Source: Salegentibacter agarivorans (lineage in GTDB: Bacteria > Bacteroidota > Bacteroidia > Flavobacteriales > Flavobacteriaceae). From it: DNA of 64,000 nucleotides. The notes beneath the pieces are model-generated. The model ran no database searches, was not told the DNA's origin, and worked only from the letters and a program-made list of their open reading frames with translations. A program made the translations under genes and the position numbers. This document shows positions 56,394-64,000 of the stretch, piece after piece (the stretch's first letter is position 1; each line of letters begins with the position of its first letter). The stretch lies in contig NZ_FOOH01000007.1 of NCBI RefSeq assembly GCF_900113135.1, positions 1-64,000 of the forward strand, in the 5' to 3' direction.

Positions 56394-57404
56394 TTATACT
56401 AAAACTTCTTTCCAATCCTTTTTCACAATTTCCCAATCAAATTTTTCTGCCTGCTGTCGGGCATTTCTGCTAATTTTTTCGGCTAAATCCTGGTTTATAA
56501 GTAATTCTTTAATGGCACTTAGCATTGATTCCTTATCATCTGGCGGCACCAGCAAACCTGTTTTTTTATCCTGAAGTAAGTAAGGAATCCCACCTACATT
56601 TGTAGAAATGATTGGGAAACCTAAAGCCATTGCTTCAATTAGACTTACAGGGGTGTTATCTACATTAGTTGTATTTAGAAAAATATCATATCCTTCTGAA
56701 AGTGCGATCCATTCAGACTTGCTTAATTTTCCAGTGAATTTTACCGGTAACTTATTTTTTTTAGCATAATTCACGCATTCCTTATAAGAATCGTCTTTTT
56801 CAGGACCCACCATACAAAGTTCGGCTTCAGGGAATTCTTTTAAAAGTTTTTCCAAAACCTGGAGTGCAAGTATCGGATTATAGATCTCAGCAAAAGCACG
56901 AACCCAAAGGAGTTTTGGTTTTAAGACTTTCCTCGGCTTAAACGGATAATCTTTTAAAAAAATAGAATTCGGAATATATTTCAGATTTGTAAATCCTGCT
57001 TTGTGAAATATGTCAAAAAGATAGCGTGAAGGCGCAATATTTTGTTTAGCATTCTTAAATAAGGAGGTAGATAGTTGAGGATTTTTTTTTAATCTCATCG
57101 GAAGTTCACCACCGTGGAGTAAAAGAATATAATCGAGCTGTAAATTTCTACAAAGTTGGGCCGCCAGCACTGCATACCAGAAATTTCGCGTACTGTAGGT
57201 ATCAATTAGCACATAATCTACCCAGGTTTTATTTTTAATAATAGAAGTTAACATTTCAGATAACCTCAGCACCTGATTTTTATGGGAAGATGAAGTTTTT
57301 ACTTCAAAACCTTCATTTTTTAATAATGGAGATAATTTATCTATAAAAGTTGGCGCCCCGCCCCGGTCTTCCAGTTCATTGCCTATATAAAGCAGTTTTT
57401 TCAT
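56394..57404 (-). CDS. GT4-family glycosyltransferase (first of a tandem pair)
   Basis: A 336-residue GT-B glycosyltransferase. The N-terminal domain starts MKKLLYIGNELEDRGGAPTF; the C-terminal donor domain has KLLWVRAFAEIYNP, LCMVGPEKD and the E-x7-E type motif in NTPVSLIEAMALGFPIISTN. It probably adds a sugar from a nucleotide-sugar donor to the polysaccharide repeat unit. It is about 40-50 percent alike by eye to the next gene (57500-58516), which suggests tandem duplication followed by change of specificity. Confidence 0.9.
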   Translation of the reverse strand: MKKLLYIGNELEDRGGAPTFIDKLSPLLKNEGFEVKTSSSHKNQVLRLSEMLTSIIKNKTWVDYVLIDTYSTRNFWYAVLAAQLCRNLQLDYILLLHGGELPMRLKKNPQLSTSLFKNAKQNIAPSRYLFDIFHKAGFTNLKYIPNSIFLKDYPFKPRKVLKPKLLWVRAFAEIYNPILALQVLEKLLKEFPEAELCMVGPEKDDSYKECVNYAKKNKLPVKFTGKLSKSEWIALSEGYDIFLNTTNVDNTPVSLIEAMALGFPIISTNVGGIPYLLQDKKTGLLVPPDDKESMLSAIKELLINQDLAEKISRNARQQAEKFDWEIVKKDWKEVLV

Positions 57405-57499
57405 CTGTTTATATTTTTAACCCAAGGTTGGAATTAGGAACAAATTTATAATTATACTTCGGCTTGTGGCCAATCTTTGGGTCCAGCATTGTGGTGGTT

Positions 57500-58516
57500 T
57501 CATGAATTGAGCACTCTATTCCAATCGGTTTTTACTTTTTCCCAGGCAAAATTTTCAACTTTTTTTCGGGCATTTTCGGTAAGAGATTGTGCTTTTTCCG
57601 GGTTTTTTATAAGCCTATCAATTCCGGCAGCCATATCCTGGGCATTATTCACCGGTACCAGTAAGCCATCATCATTATTTTTAATAAGAACAGGCATTCC
57701 TCCAACATTTGTGGAAACCACTGCCAGCCCGAGGCTCATTGCTTCTATAACACTAATGGGAGTATTATCTATATTTGTGGTGTTGATAAAGAAATCGTAG
57801 TTTTTTGAAAGTTTTGCCCAGGCTTTTTTCTTCAATTTCCCTTTAAACTCAATGTCAAGTTGATTTTTGGCGGCAAACTTCTTACAGGTTTTCATCGTTC
57901 CGTCCTTATCGGGTCCCACCATACAAAGTTTGGCGTTTGGATAATCTTTTTTCAACAATAAAAGCACTTCTAAAGCCATTACCGGATTATAGCGTTTCTG
58001 AAAACGTCTAACCCACAATAATTTAGGCTGAAAATCTTCCCGTTTTTTAAAGGGATAATTTTCCATCTGAATCGCATTCGGAATAATTTTGGTATTATTA
58101 AAACCTTCAGCCTTAAAAATATCGTACAAAAATTTAGAAGGCGCTATATTGATTTTCGCCTTTCCAAAGAGACTCTTACTATATTTTTTGGAAGCGTGTA
58201 AGCGTTCCGGAAGGTTACCACCGTGTAAAATGGGTATATATTCTAAATTGTATGCCTGGCAGGTTTTAGCCACCAGATAGGCATAGTAAAAGTTCATCGC
58301 CCCATAAGTATCAATAAGCACCACATCGGTAGTTTTATGAAAGCGAACAATAAGTCCGAGCATTTCGATTAAACGCAGACCTTTGTTGCTTCGGGTAGAA
58401 GCTGTTTTAACCTTATAACCTTCCTTACGCAGCATTTTACTAAAGAAAGAAATATAGGTAGCCGTAAAGCTATTAATCTGTAAGTCGTTTCCTATGTACA
58501 GGATGCTTTTTGTCAT
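57500..58516 (-). CDS. GT4-family glycosyltransferase (second of a tandem pair)
   Basis: A 338-residue GT-B enzyme, collinear with the 56394 gene: MTKSILYIGNDLQINSF at the start, LLWVRRFQKRYNPVMALEVL, and the donor motif NTPISVIEAMSLGLAVVSTN near the C-terminus. Its start overlaps the end of the O-antigen-ligase-like gene by 44 nt, so the two are tightly co-transcribed. Donor and acceptor unknown. Confidence 0.9.
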   Translation of the reverse strand: MTKSILYIGNDLQINSFTATYISFFSKMLRKEGYKVKTASTRSNKGLRLIEMLGLIVRFHKTTDVVLIDTYGAMNFYYAYLVAKTCQAYNLEYIPILHGGNLPERLHASKKYSKSLFGKAKINIAPSKFLYDIFKAEGFNNTKIIPNAIQMENYPFKKREDFQPKLLWVRRFQKRYNPVMALEVLLLLKKDYPNAKLCMVGPDKDGTMKTCKKFAAKNQLDIEFKGKLKKKAWAKLSKNYDFFINTTNIDNTPISVIEAMSLGLAVVSTNVGGMPVLIKNNDDGLLVPVNNAQDMAAGIDRLIKNPEKAQSLTENARKKVENFAWEKVKTDWNRVLNS

Positions 58517-59792
58517 CTACTATATATAATAAAGCCAGTCCATAAACGAAGCCCGGTAGGGCAATTCGCATAGCCGAATGATTAATGGTTAAGAACCAAA
58601 ATGCTAAGAACGCCAAAAAATAATAATTGTTCTTAAACTTTGTCCAGAAAATTATAGGAACTAAGATAAGAATTAGAATCGCAACCAATCCTAGAAGTCC
58701 ATGTTCTGAGAGCAATCTACTAATTTCATTGTGTGAAGCCGTGGCAGTTCCGGTCATTTCACTTCGCATTCCTTTTCCCTTTCCAACGCCGATCCCAATT
58801 ACGGGATTATAATAAAATCCCTGGAGCTCGGTAATAATAAGCTCCGTTCTACCTGTAGTTATATCATCTTCCAGTCTTCCGGCTGCATCCCTGTTGGTAT
58901 ATCTATTTACAATAAGGCCTTCGGTTTTAACAGCAGTAAACAACCATATAATAACACCAACTACCGCAAAGAGCCCCATTTTAAATACGATCTTGTTTTG
59001 TTCTTTGCTATCCTGTTTATAAAAATATACCACTACAAAAGCCATGATACAAATTACCGCAGTTAAAACTCCTCCCCGGGAGAAAGTTATGATAGCGCGA
59101 TAACTCATTAGTGCAAGCAAACCCAGATCTATAAAATTTATTGTTTTATTCTTAATGAGAAAAAAACGCGTAAATAGAATTATTGCCCCCATTCCCATGA
59201 CCGTAGAAATCTGATTAGGCCCATAACCACCCGAAGTTGCGTAATTAGAGTTTGTGCCACTCATTAAAGCTTCTCCAATACTTGGTGTATATAAGAACAA
59301 ATAGATCATATTTGCTATTAGCGGAAGTAAAAGCATTAACAAAACATAATTAAACTGCGTTTTAGTTATCTTCTTATAATAGCAGTATAATGCTGACACT
59401 CCTAAAGTCACCGGACCGCTAAGATTAAAAGCTACAGCTTTTCTAAAAACCACATCATACTCTAATGTAAACGAAGCGACGACCACACCAGGGAAAAGAA
59501 TAAGGAGATAAAACCAATACGAGACAGTTTTTACCGAAGTTCCTTTGTAAAACATTCCAATGAGAAGAAACAAAATGACGGAATATTTACCGGTTTCATA
59601 AAAAACCATAGAACCGGTCATACGATAAAAAACCTCAGCCCCGGAAATATAGGCCGCTGCCATTAGGGCTTCATTATTTTTATTTTCTTTTAGAATGACA
59701 TAAAATATCCAAAAGCCTAACGTACCGAATAACAAAAACTGGCCCGCCGGTCTATACATATATACCACCACTGCTATCAAAAGATGAAGCAA
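58473..59792 (-). CDS. O-antigen ligase / Wzy-type polymerase family membrane protein
   Basis: A 439-residue protein with about 11-12 membrane helices and a periplasmic loop of the Wzy_C kind (LQGFYYNPVIGIGVGKGKGM, ATASHNEISRLLSEHGLLG) that includes the conserved His. It may polymerise or ligate lipid-linked repeat units. The start is uncertain: the TTG used here has no support as such, and the frame stays open to about 59879 with coding-like residues (for instance NPIKKLEYINYL) but no ATG. A TTG/CTG start or a broken 5' end are both possible. Confidence 0.85.
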   Translation of the reverse strand: MLHLLIAVVVYMYRPAGQFLLFGTLGFWIFYVILKENKNNEALMAAAYISGAEVFYRMTGSMVFYETGKYSVILFLLIGMFYKGTSVKTVSYWFYLLILFPGVVVASFTLEYDVVFRKAVAFNLSGPVTLGVSALYCYYKKITKTQFNYVLLMLLLPLIANMIYLFLYTPSIGEALMSGTNSNYATSGGYGPNQISTVMGMGAIILFTRFFLIKNKTINFIDLGLLALMSYRAIITFSRGGVLTAVICIMAFVVVYFYKQDSKEQNKIVFKMGLFAVVGVIIWLFTAVKTEGLIVNRYTNRDAAGRLEDDITTGRTELIITELQGFYYNPVIGIGVGKGKGMRSEMTGTATASHNEISRLLSEHGLLGLVAILILILVPIIFWTKFKNNYYFLAFLAFWFLTINHSAMRIALPGFVYGLALLYIVDDKKHPVHRKRLTD

Positions 59793-59940
59793 TAGTAATT
59801 TTAGATAGTTTATGTATTCTAGTTTTTTAATAGGGTTTCCTTTTATATATAATCTCAGGATGAAATCATCGAATAAATTTTAATATTCTAGAACCTGTTT
59901 ATTTACTCACTTGTTTCAATAAGATTTCGCTTGAATAAAC

Positions 59941-62388
59941 TTAAATTCTTTTGTAGAAATTAAGTAAATCTAATCTATAGGAATTTTCTCCAAATCGAGA
60001 ACTTATTCTACTTTTTAGTTCTGCTCCTTTAAGTAAACAAAGTTCCTTATTTTCAGCAAAACTTAAAATTGCCTGAGCAAGTTCTTCGGAGTTTTTCCGA
60101 TCCACCAAAATTCCGGCGTTTCCAACTACTTCTGGAATCTGCCCCACATTTGTGCATACAACCGGCAGAGCGGCCATTCCATATTCCATTAATGCCAAAG
60201 GCATACCTTCCGAACGAGAGGATAAAATTCCCAGGTCCGCCTGCTTTAATATTTTAGAGATATTCTTTTGGGTTCCGTAGAAAAAGATTCTATCAGCGGC
60301 TGCAGATGAAGAAATTTCTTCCAGCACAGCTTTAGAGTAGACAGTGTCAGGATCTTCCCCTATTAAATGTAAACTAATCATCCGGTTAGATACCGCCGCT
60401 ATATCGAAAGCCCTCAAGAGATTAAGATGATCTTTTTGCGGTCTTATATTTCCAACACAAATAATCTTAAACCTGTCAATTTCTCCTTTTAATTTAGGAA
60501 ATGGACTTTTTATTCCATTTTCAACAATAAAGTTATTTAAATGAATTACCCGTTCAGCCTTCAGTGTTTTTTCGGCCCATTTTTTTAAAACTTTATTTAC
60601 AGATATAATTCCGTCAAAATATCCTGAAAGTGGCTTAAGCACTTTTATGTTTCTTGCTTCCAAATTTTCACTTTCCCCATAATGATCATGCCATACGAGT
60701 TTTACTTCATTCGATAACTTCATCAACACTCCCAAAAACCAGGAGGTTCCATGAGCATGAATAATATCAATTTTATTCTTACGAATATATTTTGTGAATT
60801 TTAGAATCGCTTTTGGATCGAGACTGGATTTTTTATCCAAAAACAGGTATCCCACCTCAGGTTTTAATTCTTCTTTTAGTAAACCTTCCTGCCGTGTACA
60901 GCAAATGAAAGATCCATTCACGAATGGCTCTAACGAATTAGCGGTATTAACCGCCATTCGCTCTGCACCACCGGGGCGTAAACTATCAATTAATTGCAGT
61001 ACTCTTAATGGTTCCCGGTTTGGGGTTTCTCGATGAATGTTATCCGTTGTGGGTTGTGGGTTTTCGTTTCTCCGTTTGGTGTTTGGCGCTTGTTGTTTGG
61101 AGTTATCGTTTGTGAGTTCTCGGTTGTAGGTTATGGGTTGTTGGTTGTGCTTTCCTAAAACTTTCTGGATTGCCTTTTCAAATTTTTCTAAAGTATATTG
61201 CTGACTCCATTCCTGGGCGGCAATAGACATTTGCTTCAGTTTTTCTGGATTCTCTATTAGGCTGATTATTTTTGACAAGTCTTTTTCAGAAAAACCTATT
61301 CTCGATACATCCCGACTCACGTCGGAACACTCGAACTGACGGCCTTTCTGAGATTTATCTGAATGTATATTATTTAGTAAAATCCCTCTCTTCTCTCTAC
61401 TCTTTATTCTCTGATCTATACCCGGAATTATTATACCCCGCTCCCCGTAATTTAGCATCCAGGGCACACAAGAAACAGGCATAGCGAGGGGAATACAGCC
61501 ATACCACATCCCTTCCGCCAGGGCTTTAGGCCAGCCCTCGCTATCTGAGAGTAAAACAACAAAATCTGCTTTTTTATAAGCTTGCTTTAATTCTTCCAGA
61601 CTTTTACGGCCTTTTAGTTTTACGAGATTTTGGAGTTCTTGCTTTTGAATATACGATCTTAAAGAATCTTCCAGTACTCCGTCACCATAGATATCTAGTT
61701 CTGAAATCACTTCCTTATTTTTAAGGCTTTCAATAAGGTCAATAGCCTCAAAAATTCCCTTTCCTTCCACCAGGTTCCCTGTAAAAATAAATTTATAGGC
61801 TTGTTTAAAATCTTTTATGATAGATTCTCTTTCTTTTTCCGAAAAACTCGCAGTAAAAAAAGGTATTATATTATCGGACTGATTCGGCCATTCCCCATAG
61901 ACCAGCACCTTGATGTTCCTACTCAAAAATCTATTACCTAAAATCCATTTCTGAAACCTATATGTCCAGGGTTGTTTAGCCTCTGGATCCCAGTTTCCTG
62001 CATATTTAACCGACTTAGGTTTCTTCGGAAAAAAGACCTGAAGAAGACATCCTATTAAACTAATATTGCCTGGACAGCGCAAATGGATATGATCTGCTTT
62101 CTGCATTACTTTAAATACAGAAAAAAAAATATAAGGTAACTTTATTAATGAAGTAAGAACCTTTCCTATTCCTGTAAAACTTATAGCTGGAACCTTGAAA
62201 AAATTAAGACTATTAGTTCTATAGGCTTCTTCATTATTTATTGGTTTTAAACTATTTTCAGGTGCAAGTATCAAGACCTCATCTACCTGCTGAAACCATA
62301 TATTCATCTCTCTAATATATGGTGAATAGCTGTAGTATTTATTATTTTGTATTGAATGGGGAATATATGTAATTACAGCGAAACGCAT
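59941..62388 (-). CDS. Double GT-B glycosyltransferase fused through repeat-derived DNA
   Basis: Encodes 815 residues. First GT-B unit (1-413) with LSDSEGWPKALAEGMWYGCI as its donor motif; linker (about 414-460) rich in Asn, Gln, Pro, Thr; second GT4 unit (about 461-815) that begins LRVLQLIDSLRPGGAERMAV, a normal gene start without its Met, and has SSRSEGMPLALMEYG as its donor motif. The linker DNA is a low-complexity CCCACAAC-type repeat. A second repeat is read in frame within the first unit (about 320-365). The product should act at the cytoplasmic membrane on polysaccharide assembly. It might make one bifunctional protein, or be cut or started twice. Confidence 0.85.
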   Translation of the reverse strand: MRFAVITYIPHSIQNNKYYSYSPYIREMNIWFQQVDEVLILAPENSLKPINNEEAYRTNSLNFFKVPAISFTGIGKVLTSLIKLPYIFFSVFKVMQKADHIHLRCPGNISLIGCLLQVFFPKKPKSVKYAGNWDPEAKQPWTYRFQKWILGNRFLSRNIKVLVYGEWPNQSDNIIPFFTASFSEKERESIIKDFKQAYKFIFTGNLVEGKGIFEAIDLIESLKNKEVISELDIYGDGVLEDSLRSYIQKQELQNLVKLKGRKSLEELKQAYKKADFVVLLSDSEGWPKALAEGMWYGCIPLAMPVSCVPWMLNYGERGIIIPGIDQRIKSREKRGILLNNIHSDKSQKGRQFECSDVSRDVSRIGFSEKDLSKIISLIENPEKLKQMSIAAQEWSQQYTLEKFEKAIQKVLGKHNQQPITYNRELTNDNSKQQAPNTKRRNENPQPTTDNIHRETPNREPLRVLQLIDSLRPGGAERMAVNTANSLEPFVNGSFICCTRQEGLLKEELKPEVGYLFLDKKSSLDPKAILKFTKYIRKNKIDIIHAHGTSWFLGVLMKLSNEVKLVWHDHYGESENLEARNIKVLKPLSGYFDGIISVNKVLKKWAEKTLKAERVIHLNNFIVENGIKSPFPKLKGEIDRFKIICVGNIRPQKDHLNLLRAFDIAAVSNRMISLHLIGEDPDTVYSKAVLEEISSSAAADRIFFYGTQKNISKILKQADLGILSSRSEGMPLALMEYGMAALPVVCTNVGQIPEVVGNAGILVDRKNSEELAQAILSFAENKELCLLKGAELKSRISSRFGENSYRLDLLNFYKRI
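61043..61149. repeat. Low-complexity repeat forming the linker of the fused glycosyltransferase
   Basis: On the minus strand, several units of the type AACCCACAACC/AAACAACAAGCGCC/AACCGAGAACTC, as found between genes in many Bacteroidota. Here it is read in frame and links two glycosyltransferase genes. Confidence 0.65.
61298..61341. repeat. Palindromic repeat inserted in frame in the first glycosyltransferase unit
   Basis: Contains CCCGAC..GTCGG and outer TCTCGA / TCGAAC arms, like the TTCGAG-type dispersed repeats of flavobacterial genomes. On the minus strand it encodes GRQFECSDVSRDVSRIG within the fused GT. Confidence 0.55.
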
Positions 62389-63261
62389 TTATTGAAAAAG
62401 ATTATAAAGATCTACAAAATTAAATTTTAAAGTTCTTTTATATTGAAAAGCCTTTTCTCCACTTGTATTTCTATCCCCGTCGTATACCATATAATATCCT
62501 TTTTCGTTTGACTGCACATCCAGGTGATGCATCCCCCGATTAAACCAGGGAATTTCTGGTTGAGGACCTAGATACATTTTGTGGGCTAAAGTTAACTCTA
62601 ATTGCCCGGAATTGTTCTTCAGTTTATGTATTGAAATACCGGTTCCATATCCCAGTGTCCTGTTTTGAACAGGCAAATACCATTCTTCATCTAATTTAAA
62701 AAATCGACCTCCGGGTCTACTCTCATTCCCCCATTTCGATTTATAATTTGGATGTTCTTTCCATTTTCCATCTAAAGAATCTGCCGTGAAAAAAAGTTGT
62801 TCAAGATTATCATTTACCCCTACTATAAGGTTCAGTTCTTCACTTAATAAAATAGAAGGGTCTTTAATTCCAGTATTATGTAGTAAAGTATCTTCTACCT
62901 CCCATTCCAATGGAAATTTTCTTGCTTTATATAATAAAACATTTCCGCTTCCCTTAGTTTCCGGGAGCATATAATATTCATGCTTATATTTAAAGACTTG
63001 CGGATAAGAAAGATGAAAATCTTCATCCAGAACGATTCCCTGGTATTGATAATTATTTCCATCCTCTGATGAGAACAAAACAATATTGGCATTGCCTCTT
63101 CCCTTTAACTCTGTAAACAAATAAAATTTTGAACTATCCTGAATAAAAAAGGGATCAGCTATATAATTAATATCTTCAGGAATTAAAGCATCGATTTCTT
63201 TGTAACTAAAAATGTTGTTTTTGTCCAATTTTGGTGCAGAAAAGAACTTTTGGGTTTGCAT
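62389..63261 (-). CDS. GINT1/GH43-like beta-propeller protein, probable glycan enzyme (N-terminal anchor out of frame)
   Basis: A 290-residue core resembling the glucosamine inositolphosphorylceramide transferase (GINT1)-type five-bladed propeller: NYIADPFFI, FHLSYPQVFKYKHEYYMLPE, IKDPSILL and GRFFKLDEEWYLPVQ. The coding sequence plainly continues upstream of this Met (NYRYPFITPAVGNWSVGY), back to a membrane segment that starts at an ATG at 63382, 2 nt behind the FkbM stop. An A10 tract (63344-63353) puts that ATG one base out of frame; nine A would give a 330-residue membrane-anchored protein. The stop directly abuts the ATG of the fused glycosyltransferase. Enzyme activity is inferred by family and locus only. 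Confidence 0.8.
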   Translation of the reverse strand: MQTQKFFSAPKLDKNNIFSYKEIDALIPEDINYIADPFFIQDSSKFYLFTELKGRGNANIVLFSSEDGNNYQYQGIVLDEDFHLSYPQVFKYKHEYYMLPETKGSGNVLLYKARKFPLEWEVEDTLLHNTGIKDPSILLSEELNLIVGVNDNLEQLFFTADSLDGKWKEHPNYKSKWGNESRPGGRFFKLDEEWYLPVQNRTLGYGTGISIHKLKNNSGQLELTLAHKMYLGPQPEIPWFNRGMHHLDVQSNEKGYYMVYDGDRNTSGEKAFQYKRTLKFNFVDLYNLFQ

Positions 63262-63343
63262 ATAACCAACTGACCAATTTCCTACGGCCGGAGTTATAAA
63301 AGGATATCTATAATTAAAGATTAAAAGGATTATCAGAATGAAT

Positions 63344-63353
63344 AAAAAAAAAA
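63344..63353. repeat. A10 homopolymer tract in the 5' part of the GINT1-like gene
   Basis: Ten A on the plus strand, ten T in the coding strand. With T9 the codons read AGT TTT TTT TTA TTC ATT CTG and join ATG 63382 to the downstream frame; with T10, as here, the frame from that ATG ends a few codons later. Position and effect are those of a slippage site. Confidence 0.7.
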
Positions 63354-63384
63354 CTAATAAACCATATTAAAATTTTTCTCATTT

Positions 63385-64000
63385 TCAATTTTCTATTTGA
63401 GGACCTGCATATGTTATAATTTCACCATCATTGAAGAATACAGTTTCAAAAGGATAATTCATCTCCTTAAAAAACTCTTCAACTGATTTATAAGTTAATT
63501 CCCCCTCAACTAGATGATAGGTTGCAATACTTAAATTGGGTTTGAAATTCGAAAGCATTTTTCTTGCTCCCTTTAGGATATTTAGCTCTGCGCCTTCAAC
63601 ATCCATTTTAATAAAATCTATTTTTTTAATATTATTTTCCTCAACAAAATTATCAAGACTTGTAACTGAAATTATATTTTCCTGAGAATCTTCAGCTTTA
63701 TAAAATGATGAAGAGGCGACACTGCCCGCTTCATAAAATTTAATTTCTCCCCTATAAGACCAAAGCCCTTCTTTAATAAGCTGAATATTTTTTGGGTTTC
63801 CATTTAAATTTAAGTTTTCGTCCAATCCTTGTAAATTCTTTCTATCGGGCTCAAATGAAAATACTTTACCAGATTTCGCTTTTTCAGCATATACCAAACT
63901 GAGGATTCCATTAAAAGCGCCAGCATCAATTACAGTATCATCTCTACCAATCTTATAATATTTTTCATAACGCTCAATTTCCTTTGTAATAAAATATAAG
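63385..64000 (-). CDS. FkbM-family methyltransferase (5' end beyond the window)
   Basis: At least 204 residues; the frame is open to the right edge, so the start lies outside. The FkbM signature is clear: DDTVIDAGAFNGILSLVYAE (SAM-binding motif I), VFSFEPDRKNLQGL, and IDFIKMDVEGAELNILKGA with the DVEGAE motif. Such enzymes O-methylate sugars in exported polysaccharides. The TTG at 63897 is not the start, because motif I lies before it. It is followed after 2 nt by the ATG of the GINT1-like gene. Confidence 0.92.
   Translation of the reverse strand, partial: LYFITKEIERYEKYYKIGRDDTVIDAGAFNGILSLVYAEKAKSGKVFSFEPDRKNLQGLDENLNLNGNPKNIQLIKEGLWSYRGEIKFYEAGSVASSSFYKAEDSQENIISVTSLDNFVEENNIKKIDFIKMDVEGAELNILKGARKMLSNFKPNLSIATYHLVEGELTYKSVEEFFKEMNYPFETVFFNDGEIITYAGPQIEN

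Noticed and set aside
1-64000. CRISPR array, prophage, toxin-antitoxin pair, restriction-modification or other defence system
   Set aside because: No regularly spaced repeats, Cas, phage structural, methylase-endonuclease or toxin families were recognised. The xerC gene has the setting of the chromosomal dif recombinase rather than an integrase.

Overview
The window looks like chromosomal DNA of a marine or halotolerant Bacteroidota member, most likely Flavobacteriaceae (a Gramella/Salegentibacter-type genome). Reasons: low GC, almost no Shine-Dalgarno sequences, two candidate TAnnTTTG-type -7 boxes, and families typical of this group (DUF3467 near rpoC, DUF2851 next to a PspC protein, NamZ/DUF1343 lipoprotein, short HPF, SprB-like Ig domains, four-helix-bundle S23 protein). 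The species call is inference.

Layout. 1-341: 5' part of a group IIC-like intron lying directly behind the terminator of a tRNA-Thr gene. 458-3863: leftward genes for a small protein, Bcp peroxiredoxin, a 6-pyruvoyl/carboxy-tetrahydropterin synthase, IPP isomerase and an OmpA-tailed surface protein. 4010-7073: rightward prfC and a sodium:amino-acid symporter; 7090-8676 leftward Ppx/GppA. 8767-9824: a degenerate composite group IIC intron with one 5' end but two domain V/VI 3' ends, behind the terminator of the DUF3467 gene. 10804-14463: a large SWIM-SNF2 helicase. 14694-28089: the leftward transcription/translation block tRNA-Thr, tRNA-Tyr, tRNA-Gly, tRNA-Thr, tuf, tRNA-Trp, secE, nusG, rplK, rplA, rplJ, rplL, rpoB, rpoC, matching the E. 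coli thrU-tyrU-glyT-thrT-tufB...rpoBC order apart from the added tRNA-Trp. 28191-31055: hpf, xerC, rpsU and an acyl-CoA dehydrogenase with the ghost tail of a second copy behind it.

31179-43736 is a mixed region framed by two paralogous, unusual AGCS symporters that carry a signal peptide, an Ig-like domain and an unmodifiable lipoyl-like domain in front of the transporter. Between and after them lie DUF2851, PspC, a GDSL lipoprotein, a frameshifted secreted protein, two small membrane proteins, a PLP cysteine/cystathionine synthase, a LolC/E-type permease and NamZ. 43780-53016 holds cell-housekeeping genes (S23 protein, YkgJ protein, methyltransferase, metalloprotease lipoprotein, recQ, kdsD, tatC, AhpD-like protein, lptB, pssA), with dispersed palindromic repeats between several of them.

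53017-64000 is envelope biogenesis: lnt, then a leftward exopolysaccharide/O-antigen cluster with a priming sugar phosphotransferase, two tandem GT4 enzymes, a Wzy/O-antigen ligase-like protein, a double glycosyltransferase fused through repeat-derived DNA, a GINT1/GH43-like protein whose N-terminal anchor is put out of frame by an A10 tract, and an FkbM methyltransferase running off the right edge.

The observations I would check first are the composite IIC intron, the lipoyl-Ig-AGCS fusions, the A10 tract as a possible phase switch, and the glycosyltransferase that has absorbed two repeat elements in frame. I see no CRISPR array, no complete insertion sequence, no prophage and no obvious defence island.
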